From positions 1-64,000 of the forward strand of contig JAJXUO010000008.1 in assembly GCA_021782815.1 (NCBI GenBank): 64,000 bases of DNA, written 5' to 3'. A program made the translations under genes and the position numbers. Origin of the DNA: Pseudomonadota bacterium. GTDB taxonomy: Bacteria > Pseudomonadota > Alphaproteobacteria > Rhodospirillales > Magnetospirillaceae. Positions 36,084-44,945 of the stretch are shown here, one piece after another (position 1 is the first letter of the stretch; each line of letters starts with the position of its first letter). Under the pieces are notes generated by a model. The model made no database searches. It was not told the DNA's origin and saw only the letters and a list, made by a program, of their open reading frames with translations.

Positions 36084-37355
36084 TCAGGCCGGCATGTAGT
36101 AGGGCTGGGCGCGGCGCATCAGCAGCAGGCGGGCGCGATCGTCCTCGCGGCCGCCGAAGGCCTGGAAATCGGGGCCGACGGTGCGGATGAACAGATCGAA
36201 CAGGGTTGGGTCGAAATGGCGGCCCCGGCCCCGCGCCATGATCTCCAGGGCCTGTTCGGGCGGCATCGGCTCCTTGTAGGGGCGGCGCGAGGTCAGGGCG
36301 TCGAAAACGTCGGCCAGGGCGAAAATGCGGGCATTCAGGGGGATGGCCTCGCCTCGCAGGCCCTGGGGATAGCCCGAGCCGTCCCATTTCTCGTGATGGC
36401 CGCCCACCACCTCGGCGGCGCCTTCCAGCCACTGCGACTGGTGAACGATATCGAGCCCGTGCCGCACATGGGTTTTCATCAGCGCGAACTCGTCGTCGGT
36501 TAGCGGGCCGGGCTTCAGGAGCACGCTATCGGAAATGGCGATCTTGCCCACATCGTGCAGCCACGAGCCCTTGATCAGTTCGCGGATGGCGGCGCGGGGC
36601 AGACCGGCGCGCTCGGCCAGGCCCAGGGCATAGAGGGTCACGCGGAAATTATGGGCGTAGGTATCGCTGTCGCGCTTGGCGATGGCGCTGCCCAGCACCG
36701 CCAGGGTATCGAGATTGGCTTTCAGGAGATCGCGCGACAGGTCGGCCTGCTCGCGGTGCAGGCCGAGAATGATGGGGTAAAGGGTGGCGGCGGTGATCAT
36801 CACCACCAGCACCACCAGGGCCACCATGGCGGTGGTGCGCCCGGTGATCACCGACAGCTCGGCGGGCGGGATGCTGTAGACGCCTTCCAGCGTGCCGGCG
36901 GGCTGCCCTTCGGCGGTGAACAGCGGCGTCAGCACCTGCAGATAGAGGCGGTCGTGGGCGACGATCTTGTGATACCAGGAGCGATGGCCGGGGGGGAAAC
37001 GGTGCCGGCTGGTTTCCACCTGGCGCTCCACGTCGGGCGGCAATCCTTCGTTGGCCTGGGCGATTTCCTGGCGGGCCGGGGTGTAGATCTCGGCCATGAG
37101 GAAATGCCCCTGATGCGCGCTCTGACGGTTGCGCAGGAAGGTGACGAGACGCTGCTGAATCAGAGGGGCCCGCGCCGCCTCCTGCACGCCGGGGGATTGC
37201 TCGGTGAAGGCGGTGGCCTCCTGGCTGGCCAGGGTGACGATGGTGTCGTCCACCCGTTCCAGTTCCAGGGTCAGGGTGGCGGCCCCGGCCAGCAGGCCGA
37301 TGACCAGGGCCCCCAGGGCCAGACGCAGGGCGAGGCGGCGATGCAGGGAGGGCAA
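36084..37355 (-). CDS. Membrane-anchored HD-GYP c-di-GMP phosphodiesterase with periplasmic sensor
   Basis: 423 residues. Membrane segments at about residues 9-30 and 178-200 enclose a periplasmic domain of ~145 residues of the single-Cache or double-helical kind. The HD-GYP domain (about 225-405) keeps the metal ligands: His in DTYAHNFRV, HD in SWLHDVGK, the HHEKWDGSGYP core and the Asp of LADVFDALT. It is predicted to hydrolyse c-di-GMP in response to an extracytoplasmic signal. It is transcribed leftward, away from the TPR/ATP-grasp gene. Its ligand is unknown. Confidence 0.9.
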   Translation of the reverse strand: MPSLHRRLALRLALGALVIGLLAGAATLTLELERVDDTIVTLASQEATAFTEQSPGVQEAARAPLIQQRLVTFLRNRQSAHQGHFLMAEIYTPARQEIAQANEGLPPDVERQVETSRHRFPPGHRSWYHKIVAHDRLYLQVLTPLFTAEGQPAGTLEGVYSIPPAELSVITGRTTAMVALVVLVVMITAATLYPIILGLHREQADLSRDLLKANLDTLAVLGSAIAKRDSDTYAHNFRVTLYALGLAERAGLPRAAIRELIKGSWLHDVGKIAISDSVLLKPGPLTDDEFALMKTHVRHGLDIVHQSQWLEGAAEVVGGHHEKWDGSGYPQGLRGEAIPLNARIFALADVFDALTSRRPYKEPMPPEQALEIMARGRGRHFDPTLFDLFIRTVGPDFQAFGGREDDRARLLLMRRAQPYYMPA

Positions 37356-37439
37356 GCGGATCTCCAGGAGGGAAAGAGGGGGACGGGTCTTCGCTCACGA
37401 CTTTAATATGGGATGGCCCGCCGGTCATGGGGTCTTTAA

Positions 37440-37506
37440 AAACCACGTCGTGATGAGCGTTGCTCATCGCGATGAACGTGACACATCGCGGCGGCGGGGT
37501 GTGGTA
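37440..37506. repeat. Possible mini-copy of the multi-hairpin repeat
   Basis: ACCACGTCGTGATGAGCGTTGCTCATCGCGAT has the first hairpin of the 145-bp family, and the segment ends GGGTGTGGTAT, so the outer ends ACCAC/GTGGT are complementary. The middle hairpins are missing. It is an internally deleted derivative or a chance resemblance. Confidence 0.45.
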
Positions 37507-37537
37507 TGACGGCAACGGGCGGCCAGGGAGAGCGGCA

Positions 37538-38818
37538 ATGGACGATGGGATGACGGCCGAGGACTACGACCGGCTGGCGGCGCGGTTTCAGGCCGAGGGA
37601 CGGCAGGCCGAGGCCACCGGAGCCTTGTGCGCCGCCATGGCCCTGCGTGACGGCTCGGCCCTGGCCTTCTACAATCTGGGCACCGCCTATTTGCAGGCCA
37701 ACCGCCTGGACGAGGCCGAGGCCTGGTATCGCCGCGCCCTGGCCGTGGATGCCGATCTGGTGGCGGCCAATCAGAATCTGGCGGTGGCGCTGGAGCGGCT
37801 GGGGCGGCTCGACGAGGCGGCGCCGTTCCGCGCCCGCGCCCTGGCCCGGCAGTGGCTGCAGGTGGAGGAGGCCGGACCGGGGGCGCCGCGCGTGCTGATC
37901 CTGGCGGCCTCGGGCCTGGGCAATGTGCCGCTGGACGCGTTGTTGCCGCGCGGCCGGGTCACGCGGCTGGTATGGTTTCTGGAATATGCCCCCGATGCCG
38001 GGGAAAGCCTGCCGCCCTACGATCTGGTGTTCAACGCCATCGGCGATGCCGATCTGGCCGGTCCCGCCGCCGCCACCCTGGCCGCCTTTCTGGCCCGTTG
38101 CGAGCGGCCGCTGCTGAACCGCCCCGAACGGGTGGCGCGCACCCGCCGCCACGCCATGCCGGATTTGCTGGGGGGTATTCCCGATCTCGTGGTGCCGCCG
38201 GTGCTGCGCTGGCGGGCCGATGCCGGGGGCGCCGCGGCCCTGGCCGCCGCCGTGGCGGCGCGCGCCGATCTGCCGCCGCCCTGGCTGGTGCGCCCCATCG
38301 GCTCGCACGGCGGCATCGGCCTGCGGCGCTGCGACGATGCGGCGGCATTGGCCGCCCTGGCCTTGCGCGCCGGTGAGGACTATTACCTTACCGCCTTTCA
38401 CGACTATCGGAGCCCGGACGGCTGTTACCGCAAATACCGCCTGATTTTCGTCGACGGCGCGGCCTATCCCTACCATTTGGCGATTTCGCCGCACTGGCTG
38501 GTGCATTACGGCTCGGCCGGCATGCGCGAGGCGGCGTGGAAACGGGCCGAGGAGGAGCGCTTTCTCGCCGATCCCGCCGCCCAACTGGGGGCGCGGGCCA
38601 TGACCGCCATCGGCGCCGTGGCCCAGCGTCTCGGCCTTGATTTCGCCGGCATCGATTGCGCCCTGCTGCCCGACGGCCGCGTGCTGCTGTTCGAGGCCAA
38701 CGCCACCATGAACGTGCATCTGAACGATCCGCCCGATCTTTTCCCCTATAAGCAGCGTTACGTGCCGCGCATCTTCGCCGCCTTCGCCGCCATGTTGGAG
38801 CGCACGCTTACAAGATAG
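37538..38818 (+). CDS. TPR protein with C-terminal ATP-grasp-like domain
   Basis: 426 residues from the ATG at 37538, which has GGGAGAG 6 bases upstream. About residues 10-110 form two to three TPR helices (YNLGTAYLQANRLDEAEAWY ... NLAVALERLGRLDEAAPF). The rest has ATP-grasp features: WLVRPIGSHGGIGLRR (nucleotide loop), YYLTAFHDYRSPDG, YRLIFVDG, IDCALLPDGRVLLFEANATMN (Mg-binding Glu and Asn). ATP-grasp enzymes ligate a carboxylate to an amine or thiol through an acyl phosphate. No substrate can be inferred, and no obvious precursor-peptide gene is adjacent. Its end overlaps by 11 bases the end of the convergent HD-GYP regulator gene. Confidence 0.78.
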   Translation: MDDGMTAEDYDRLAARFQAEGRQAEATGALCAAMALRDGSALAFYNLGTAYLQANRLDEAEAWYRRALAVDADLVAANQNLAVALERLGRLDEAAPFRARALARQWLQVEEAGPGAPRVLILAASGLGNVPLDALLPRGRVTRLVWFLEYAPDAGESLPPYDLVFNAIGDADLAGPAAATLAAFLARCERPLLNRPERVARTRRHAMPDLLGGIPDLVVPPVLRWRADAGGAAALAAAVAARADLPPPWLVRPIGSHGGIGLRRCDDAAALAALALRAGEDYYLTAFHDYRSPDGCYRKYRLIFVDGAAYPYHLAISPHWLVHYGSAGMREAAWKRAEEERFLADPAAQLGARAMTAIGAVAQRLGLDFAGIDCALLPDGRVLLFEANATMNVHLNDPPDLFPYKQRYVPRIFAAFAAMLERTLTR

Positions 38819-39860
38819 GGGCGCTCTCGTCCTGGAAGCGGGCGTGGATGGCCTCCACCTCGGGCCAATGCGCCAGGAAAATCCGCGCATAGGCGGGATC
38901 GAAATGGCTGCCGGCGGCCTCGGCGATGTAGGCGCGGGCCTGGTCCAGGCTCCAGGCCCGCTTGTAGGGGCGCTCCGAGGTCAGGGCGTCGAAAACGTCG
39001 GCGATGGCGACGATGCGGCCGCTGACGGGAATGGCCTCTCCGGCCAGGCCGTGCGGATAGCCGCTGCCGTCCCATTTCTCATGGTGGGTGAGGGCGATCT
39101 CGGCGGCCAGTTCGATGAGGTGGGAGGCGCTGTCCTGCAAAATGGTATGGCCGATCTCGGGATGCTGGCGCATGACCTGCATTTCCAAGGCGTCCAGGCG
39201 GCCCGGCTTCAGCAGGATGCCGTCGGGGATGCCCATCTTGCCCAGATCGTGCATGGGGGCGGCCCGCAGCAGCAGGGCGCAGTCCTCGTCGCCCAGGCCG
39301 GCGTGGCGGGCGATCAGCTCGGAATAATGGGCCATGCGCTGGATATGGAAACCGGTTTCCGGGTCGCGCAGTTCGGCGGCCTTGGCCAGGCGCAGGATCA
39401 GTTCCTCCTCGCGGTCGAACACCGTCCGGGTGGCTTTGCGCACCTCCTCGGCCAGCCAGCTGTTGGCGTTTTGCAGCTTTAAATGGCTGCGGCGCAAGGC
39501 CAGCAGATTGCGCAGGCGGGTTTTCACCTCGGTCGCGTCCACCGGCTTGGTGAGGAAATCGGTGGCGCCGAGCTCGAGGGCGCGGTGGCGGACCTGACGT
39601 TCATCCGCGGCGGTGACCATGACGATGGGAACGTCGCGGGCGGCGGACAGGGCGCGCACCCGGGCGATGAAGTCGTGGCCGTTCAGCCCCGGCATCATGT
39701 AATCCACCAGAATCAGATCGGGCATGGCCTGCTGGCAGGCGGCAAACGCGTCGCGCGGGTCGAGGAAGGTTTCCACCTCCACGTCCTCGTTCAGGCCGCC
39801 CGCAAGCTGGGAAAACAGGATGAGATTGGTTTCGTTGTCGTCGATAACCTGAATCTTCAT
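38808..39860 (-). CDS. RpfG-like response regulator with HD-GYP domain
   Basis: 350 residues. The receiver at 1-120 has the acidic pair in VIDDNE, phospho-acceptor Asp53 in LVDYMMPG, Thr83 and Lys105 in LTKP. A linker helix and the HD-GYP domain at about 150-340 follow: HD at 204-205 in APMHDLGK, HHEKWDGSGYP at 259-269, then IADVFDALTSERPYKR. All family metal ligands are present, so c-di-GMP hydrolysis under phosphorylation control is predicted. It is the third HD-GYP protein of the window. No kinase is adjacent. Confidence 0.92.
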   Translation of the reverse strand: MKIQVIDDNETNLILFSQLAGGLNEDVEVETFLDPRDAFAACQQAMPDLILVDYMMPGLNGHDFIARVRALSAARDVPIVMVTAADERQVRHRALELGATDFLTKPVDATEVKTRLRNLLALRRSHLKLQNANSWLAEEVRKATRTVFDREEELILRLAKAAELRDPETGFHIQRMAHYSELIARHAGLGDEDCALLLRAAPMHDLGKMGIPDGILLKPGRLDALEMQVMRQHPEIGHTILQDSASHLIELAAEIALTHHEKWDGSGYPHGLAGEAIPVSGRIVAIADVFDALTSERPYKRAWSLDQARAYIAEAAGSHFDPAYARIFLAHWPEVEAIHARFQDESAPIL

Positions 39861-40655
39861 TGCTCTCCCCGCGGCACGCCCCCGGCGCCATGCGCGCCGA
39901 TTCGTGGCGGACCCAAGAAATATTCCGAAATTAATTTTTAAAATACTAGTCTATTCCGGCGCGGTTCCGCAAGAGATGCGGAAGTCTCCGTGCTGTTTCC
40001 CTGGGGAACGGAAGTTAATCCTGCGCCTCGGATCCCGGAAATGGGCATTGATCCGTCTTCGCCTTAATCGGGAAGTTTTGCTCGCTTTTCCATGAAAGGT
40101 GCGAGGTGTCCATCTGCGGGGTTGGAGGCCGGAAATAGCAACCTTCAGACTGTGTTTTTCTTCGCGAGCGCCATTATTTATGCGGGTAAATCTTGCTTTG
40201 CACAACTTAAAATAATCTATTTAACTTTATGTTTACATGGCGCTCCGATATGACGGGCTATTTTTTCCTCTGATTACTTGTGCAAATTCAAAGTAAAACA
40301 AAGCTGATTATGCGTAAAATTTTACATTAAATTAGTATTGGTGGAATTTTTAAGAATCATTTTCAAGAATTGATATTGATTGCTTGAGAATCAAAGTCCG
40401 ATTTTGTATGGTTCTATCAGGTGCTTTTTTGGGCGCCTCCAATCATAAAAATATAAGAAAAACAAAATATGATGCATGAAGGATGGCTCATGACTTCAGC
40501 GCAATCGTGCTGCGAGCTTTCAGGCGTGAAATTGTATTTGAGGGAAAACATGCTGGATTGGGAAAAAGAATGCCGGCAGGGGCTGCCGGCAACAGGCGTC
40601 GAACATCTGATCATGTTCGGCAGGACCGCACCCCTTTCACATCGGGACGTCGGCA
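39861..40655. other. AT-rich 0.8-kb gene-free region
   Basis: GC content falls sharply from about 39940, lowest around 40200-40470 with long A/T stretches. No reading frame has a ribosome site plus recognisable protein features; the 70-codon frame at 40469-40681 runs into the next gene and looks spurious. It must include the promoter of the degenerate EAL gene. Foreign DNA or a large regulatory region are both possible. Confidence 0.5.
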
Positions 40656-41888
40656 ATGCCCAGTCCGTCCGATCTCCTTGAGGCCGCTCCGGCGGCGCGG
40701 AGCGGACGGACGCCGCGTCCGGCCGCCCCGGTCCTGGTGGGCGGCGACCGCGACCTGCTGCTGGATCTGGCCCGGCTGCGCAAGGCGCCCCACGGCTGGC
40801 GCGCGGTGCATGTGCTGGCCTCGGTCCTGGCCGGTCGCCCGCGTTTCGCACAGGATCTGGCGGCGGCCAATGTCCGGGTGCAGGCCGTGCTGGGCGGCGG
40901 CGCCGGCTACAAGATCTATAATATGAGCAACGGCGATCTGGTGTTCGTCTATGTGCAGATCGCCACGCCGGCGATCGTGGCCTTGTGCACCTCGCTGGTG
41001 GCGACGCTGTTCGACGGGGTGCCGCCAACCCGCAACATCTATGAGGAGCACGGCCACTACAAGCTGTTCGACATGGCCCGCGACAGTGCCCGGCTGGTGG
41101 AAGGCGTGCGCGGCGTTCTGGCCGCTAAAACCGCGGTGGCGCCGGCCAAGCCGCCCATCGGCCCGAAGCATGCGGTGATCATCTCGGAGAAGCTGCGCGG
41201 CTCCAATATCCGCAGCCTGGTCTTCAACCAGCCCATCTACAACATCGCCCATGCCCGGCCGGGGATCGAGTTTTTGGAGTTTTACACCTCCATCGCCGAG
41301 TTGGAGAAAGCCTTCGCCCCCGATCGCTCCATCGCCGCCAATCCCTGGCTGTTCAATCTGATCAAGCGGGAGTTGGACGTGGCCCTGATGCGGGCCATCC
41401 AGCGCGAGATCGGCGATTATCGCCACAAGGCCTTCAGCCTCAATCTGCTGGTGGACAGTTTCATGTCGGACGGCTTCCGCGCCTTTCTGGCGGCGCTGCC
41501 GGTCAAGCTGGGCGGCAAGGTCTATGCCGAGCTGGAAAAAGGCGATCTGGTGCAGAACTCCCATCTTCTGGGTGATCTGATGGCGCGGGCGCGCAGCCTG
41601 GGGGTGCCGGTTTGCGTCGACGGACTGTCGCATCACGATGTGCGGCTGATGCGCCTGTCGGATCTGGGCTGCAGCTATATCAAGCTGAAATGGGATGCCG
41701 ACATCGCCGCCGCTTCGGGCGAGGCCATGGCCTTCCTGGTGCAGGAACTGCGCGCCGCCAATTCCCGCATCATCCTTACCCGCTGCGACAGTCCCAAGGC
41801 CCTGTCCTTCGCCCGGGCTGTGGGCATTACCTTCGTTCAGGGTCGCCTGGCCGACGAGATGTTCAAGACGGGCGATGCCCTGGGGTAG
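40656..41888 (+). CDS. Catalytically degenerate EAL-domain protein
   Basis: 410 residues. The C-terminal ~240 residues follow the EAL fold in order: NQPIYNIA, EFLEFYTSI where EAL stands in active enzymes, FSLNLLVDSF, VYAELEKGD, VCVDGLSHHDV instead of DDFG, YIKLKW, ILTRCDSP instead of AExVE, and FVQGRLAD. The Glu of EAL, the Asp-Asp pair and the late Glu are all replaced, so c-di-GMP hydrolysis is not expected. The protein may instead bind c-di-GMP or a partner protein. The N-terminal ~170 residues are not recognised. The TAG stop is inside an 18-bp direct repeat that flanks a tandem-repeat block. Confidence 0.72.
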   Translation: MPSPSDLLEAAPAARSGRTPRPAAPVLVGGDRDLLLDLARLRKAPHGWRAVHVLASVLAGRPRFAQDLAAANVRVQAVLGGGAGYKIYNMSNGDLVFVYVQIATPAIVALCTSLVATLFDGVPPTRNIYEEHGHYKLFDMARDSARLVEGVRGVLAAKTAVAPAKPPIGPKHAVIISEKLRGSNIRSLVFNQPIYNIAHARPGIEFLEFYTSIAELEKAFAPDRSIAANPWLFNLIKRELDVALMRAIQREIGDYRHKAFSLNLLVDSFMSDGFRAFLAALPVKLGGKVYAELEKGDLVQNSHLLGDLMARARSLGVPVCVDGLSHHDVRLMRLSDLGCSYIKLKWDADIAAASGEAMAFLVQELRAANSRIILTRCDSPKALSFARAVGITFVQGRLADEMFKTGDALG

Positions 41889-41952
41889 TGGATTGGGGAA
41901 TCATCGGCTGAACGCGCGAACGTCGTTTCCGTGAGTGGGATTTGCGCCGCGT

Positions 41953-42239
41953 TGGCGCATTGAGCGCCCGCGCAATCGTTTGCGCGCAAGCCAAGCTGGC
42001 GGCCGGCCCGTGCCCGGCGATTGAGTGGACATCTGGAACCGGCGCAGCCGGTGACTGGCGCATTGAGCGCCCGCGCAATCGTTTGCGCGCAAGCCAAGCT
42101 GGCGGCACGCCAGCGCCCGGCGATTGAGTGGACATCTGGAACCGGCGCAGCCGGTGACTGGCGCATTGAGCGCCCGCGCAATCGTTTGCGCGAAAGCCAA
42201 GCTGGCGGCACGCCAGCGCCCGGCGATTGAGTGGACATA
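41953..42239 (+). repeat. Tandem repeat, 103-bp unit, 2.8 copies
   Basis: Units begin at 41953, 42056 and 42159; the last is cut after ~81 bp. Each unit has several small hairpins: GGCGC-ATTGA-GCGCC, GCGCAA-TCG-TTTGCGC, GCTGGCG-GCA-CGCCAGC (units 2 and 3) and ACCGGC-GCA-GCCGGT. Units 2 and 3 are almost identical; unit 1 differs in one 15-bp patch. The repeats are directly adjacent with no spacers, so this is not a CRISPR array. Confidence 0.95.
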
Positions 42240-42245
42240 TGAAAA

Positions 42246-42277
42246 CCAGGGCAATCGGGCTCGCCCGATTGCCCTGG
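42246..42277 (+). terminator. Strong hairpin before rpsD
   Basis: A 14-bp perfect stem (42246-42259 with 42264-42277) around CTCG. No T-run follows. It could shield rpsD from read-through or belong to the repeat element, because its right arm lies in the 18-bp direct repeat. Confidence 0.4.
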
Positions 42278-42294
42278 GGTAGTGGATATTTTCA

Positions 42295-42322
42295 TTGACT
42301 CGTGCGGTGGCCTTTGCATAAT
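42295..42322 (+). promoter_or_regulatory. rpsD promoter
   Basis: TTGACT (42295-42300), 16-bp spacer, CATAAT (42317-42322), both 5 of 6 to consensus. It gives a leader of about 100 nt before the rpsD ATG, long enough for the S4 autoregulation seen in other bacteria, but no specific leader structure was identified. Confidence 0.75.
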
Positions 42323-42428
42323 CCCCCGCTCAATTCCCGTGAACGTGGGCCGGTAGCCAATCCGTTCCCCGCCTGGCCGTTAAAGGCTAAGGACTTATCG
42401 GGACACCATAAGTTGGATAGGATATCCG

Positions 42429-43046
42429 ATGAGCAAGCGTATTCAAGCCAAGTTCAAGATTAATCGCCGCCTGGGCGTGAACCTGTGGGGCCGCGGCAAG
42501 AGCCCGCTCAACAAGGGTCATGAAAATCCCCCGGGCCAGCATGGCGCCCGCCGCAAGAAGCCTTCCGATTTCGGCACCCAGCTGTCGGCCAAGCAGAAGC
42601 TGAAGGGCTATTACGGCAACATCAGCGAAAAGCAGTTCCGCAAGCTCTACGACGAAGCCGTGCGCCGCAGCGGCGACACTTCGGAGAACCTGATCGAGCT
42701 CCTGGAACGCCGCCTCGACGCCGTGGTCTATCGCCTGAAGTTCGCCCCCACCCCGTTCGCCGCCCGTCAGATCGTCAACCACGGTCACATCCGCGTGAAC
42801 GGCAAGCGCGTCAACATCGCCTCCTACCAGATCAAGGACGGCGACGAAATCGCGGTGAAGGACAAGAGCCGTGAAATGGCTCTGATCCTGGAAGCCACCC
42901 AGTCGCCGGAACGCGATGTGCCGGAATATCTGTCGGTGGATCACAAGGCCATGAAGGGCGCCTTCGTGCGCGCCCCCAAGCTGGCCGACGTGCCCTATCC
43001 GGTGCAGATGGAACCGCATCTGGTCATCGAATTCTACTCCCGCTAA
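42429..43046 (+). CDS. rpsD: 30S ribosomal protein S4
   Basis: 205 residues, the normal size. The N-terminus is [20 protein letters not shown], with [18 protein letters not shown], and the S4 RNA-binding domain [15 protein letters not shown] ... [18 protein letters not shown] is intact. It nucleates 30S assembly by binding the 16S 5' domain. The four-Cys zinc site of some S4 proteins is absent, as in other Cys-free S4 forms. It is a single-gene unit between its own promoter and a strong terminator. Confidence 0.98.
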   Translation: MSKRIQAKFKINRRLGVNLWGRGKSPLNKGHENPPGQHGARRKKPSDFGTQLSAKQKLKGYYGNISEKQFRKLYDEAVRRSGDTSENLIELLERRLDAVVYRLKFAPTPFAARQIVNHGHIRVNGKRVNIASYQIKDGDEIAVKDKSREMALILEATQSPERDVPEYLSVDHKAMKGAFVRAPKLADVPYPVQMEPHLVIEFYSR

Positions 43047-43070
43047 TCCGGGGGTCGGAGGTTCAAGAAG

Positions 43071-43102
43071 CGCGCCGCCCTTCCGGGGCGGCGCGTTTTT
43101 TT
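43071..43102 (+). terminator. rpsD terminator
   Basis: 10-bp stem CGCGCCGCCC / GGGCGGCGCG followed by seven T. Confidence 0.92.
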
Positions 43103-43487
43103 ATGGGACCAGGGGATCGGGGCCGAAACGGTTGCCGCCCGCCTCGCCGGGGCGGCAATACCACCACAGCAGCAACAGCAGCCCGGCCAGGGGCACGAAG
43201 GCGATCAACTGCCACCAGCCGGAGCGGCCGGTATCGTGCAGACGGCGGCTGGCCACGGCCAGGTTGGGCACCAGGACGGCCAGGGTCAGCAGCGCCGACA
43301 GCAGCGGCCGCTGGTGGAACAGCAACAGATCCACCAGTCCGGCCGCCAGATAGGCCAGCAGATAGCCCAGATAAAACAGCCAATATTCCGACCGGGAGGC
43401 CCGGCCGCGGAAATCGGCATAGTGGCGAAGGCAATGGCGCACCGCCGATCCCAGGCTATGGCGGCGGGGCAGGGGGGAGGCTGGCAT
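43101..43487 (-). CDS. DUF805 membrane protein
   Basis: 128 residues from the ATG at 43487, with GGAGAG 8 bases upstream. Family hallmarks are YADFRGRASRSEYWLFYL near the N-terminus, RRLHDTGRSGWWQL in the middle and NRFGPDPL at the end. About four membrane segments are present. DUF805 proteins are small inner-membrane proteins of unknown function. It converges on rpsD, and its stop falls in the rpsD terminator T-run. Confidence 0.9.
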   Translation of the reverse strand: MPASPLPRRHSLGSAVRHCLRHYADFRGRASRSEYWLFYLGYLLAYLAAGLVDLLLFHQRPLLSALLTLAVLVPNLAVASRRLHDTGRSGWWQLIAFVPLAGLLLLLWWYCRPGEAGGNRFGPDPLVP

Positions 43488-43610
43488 GGCGAGGTCTCTC
43501 CACGGGCAATAATGTAGAATCATCTAATATACGATCTGTCGTCTCATGCTATCATGCCGCGCCGCTTTTTGGTTGAAAGGCGGGCCGACAGTTTGAGGGG
43601 AATGCCGTTC

Positions 43611-44897
43611 ATGCAGATCGCACCGCGGATGATTTTGCTGTTCATCCTGATGGCGGCGCTGGCCGCCGCCGGATCCAGTCTGGCCAATGCCCTGACCGGC
43701 TGGTCGCTGGCGGCGGCGCGGCCGGAAATGGTGCCTGAGCTGGCGCGGCGCATGGCCATGCTCAATCTGGCCGCCGTCGCCGTCTGGCTGGTGGTGGGCG
43801 GCGGCATCATGGCCATGATCGCCGTATCCATTCTCAGGCCGCTGCGCCGGGTGACCGGAGCCCTGACGGCGCTGGCGGCCGGTGATGTGACGGTGACGGT
43901 CGAGGCCGGCGCCCGGCGGGACGAGGCCGGCACCCGGCGGGACGAGATCGGCGACATGGCGCGGGCGGTGGAGGTGTTCCGGGCCAACGCCGTCGAGCGT
44001 TTGCGCCTGGCCGAGTCCGAGGCGGCCAACCTGGCGCGCAGCGAGGCCCGGCAGGCCCGCCTCGGCGCCCTGACCCGCGACTTCGACGCGGCGGTGCTGT
44101 GCCTGCTGGCGGCGATGACCGAGCATGCCGGAGCCATGGGCGGCACCTCCGACAGCATGGCCGGCAACGCCGAGGAAACCCGGTCGCGCAGCGGCACGGT
44201 GCTGGCGGTTACCCGTCAGGCCAGCGGCAACATGGAGGCGATCAGCGACGCCAGCGGAAAAGTTCTGACGGCGATCCAGGCCATCGGCGGCCAGGCGGCG
44301 CGGTCGTCCGAGATCGCGGCGCAGGCGGTGCGCGATGTGGCGGCCTCCAGCCGGACCATCGAGCGTCTGGCGGGGACCGCCCAGCGTATCGGCGAAGTCA
44401 CCACCCTGATCAGCGAGATCGCCAATCAGACCAATCTTCTGGCCTTGAACGCCACCATCGAGGCGGCGCGGGCCGGCGAGGCCGGGAAGGGCTTCGCCGT
44501 GGTGGCGGGCGAGGTGAAAAATCTGGCCGGGCAGACGGCCAAGGCCACCGCCGAGATCGCCGACCAGATCGGCGCCATTCAGGCGCAGACGCAGGAGGCG
44601 GTGGCGGCGGTGCGGCAGATCGCCTTAGTGATCGGCGAGATCAACGACATGGCGGCGCGCATCACCGGCGCGGTGGAGGATGAGGGCGACAGCATGCGCG
44701 CCGTGGTGCGCAACGTGGAGCAGGCCTCGGCGGGCATTCGCGCCGTGGCGGCGGATCTGGACCACATGGCCGGGGCCGCCGACGGCACCGGCCGCCTGGC
44801 CGCCGAGGTGCAAAGCACCGCCCATGTGCTGATGGCCGACGGAGACCGCCTGCGCGCCGCGGTGGAGGCGTTTCTCGGCAGCGTCAAAGAGATCTGA
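43611..44897 (+). CDS. Methyl-accepting chemotaxis protein without a large periplasmic domain
   Basis: 428 residues from the ATG at 43611, with GAGGGG 10 bases upstream; the ATG at 43602 is only 1 base from that site. Two membrane segments at about residues 7-28 and 48-75 enclose only ~20 periplasmic residues, so there is no classical ligand domain. A HAMP-like segment contains an internal duplication [15 protein letters not shown]. The signalling tip [20 protein letters not shown] and [20 protein letters not shown] is intact. It relays signals to CheA/CheW and may sense membrane or cytoplasmic conditions. No C-terminal receptor pentapeptide is visible. Confidence 0.88.
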   Translation: MQIAPRMILLFILMAALAAAGSSLANALTGWSLAAARPEMVPELARRMAMLNLAAVAVWLVVGGGIMAMIAVSILRPLRRVTGALTALAAGDVTVTVEAGARRDEAGTRRDEIGDMARAVEVFRANAVERLRLAESEAANLARSEARQARLGALTRDFDAAVLCLLAAMTEHAGAMGGTSDSMAGNAEETRSRSGTVLAVTRQASGNMEAISDASGKVLTAIQAIGGQAARSSEIAAQAVRDVAASSRTIERLAGTAQRIGEVTTLISEIANQTNLLALNATIEAARAGEAGKGFAVVAGEVKNLAGQTAKATAEIADQIGAIQAQTQEAVAAVRQIALVIGEINDMAARITGAVEDEGDSMRAVVRNVEQASAGIRAVAADLDHMAGAADGTGRLAAEVQSTAHVLMADGDRLRAAVEAFLGSVKEI

Positions 44898-44945
44898 ACA
44901 TCCCCTTCCGCCCCGGTGGGGCGGGAGAGGACGTTACGGGGAGGG

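Larger units (their letters stand above)
41876..42287 (+). repeat. Insertion-like segment bounded by an 18-bp perfect direct repeat
   Basis: TGCCCTGGGGTAGTGGAT occurs at 41876-41893 (end of the degenerate EAL gene, including its TAG) and again at 42270-42287, just before the rpsD promoter. The DNA between contains the 103-bp tandem repeats. This looks like an insertion with target duplication or a duplication-driven expansion. Confidence 0.75.

Noticed and set aside
40469-40681. 70-codon frame upstream of the degenerate EAL gene
   Set aside because: It overlaps the next gene in another frame and shows no recognisable features.
41953-42239. CRISPR array
   Set aside because: The 103-bp units are joined without unique spacers, there are fewer than three full copies, and no cas genes are present.
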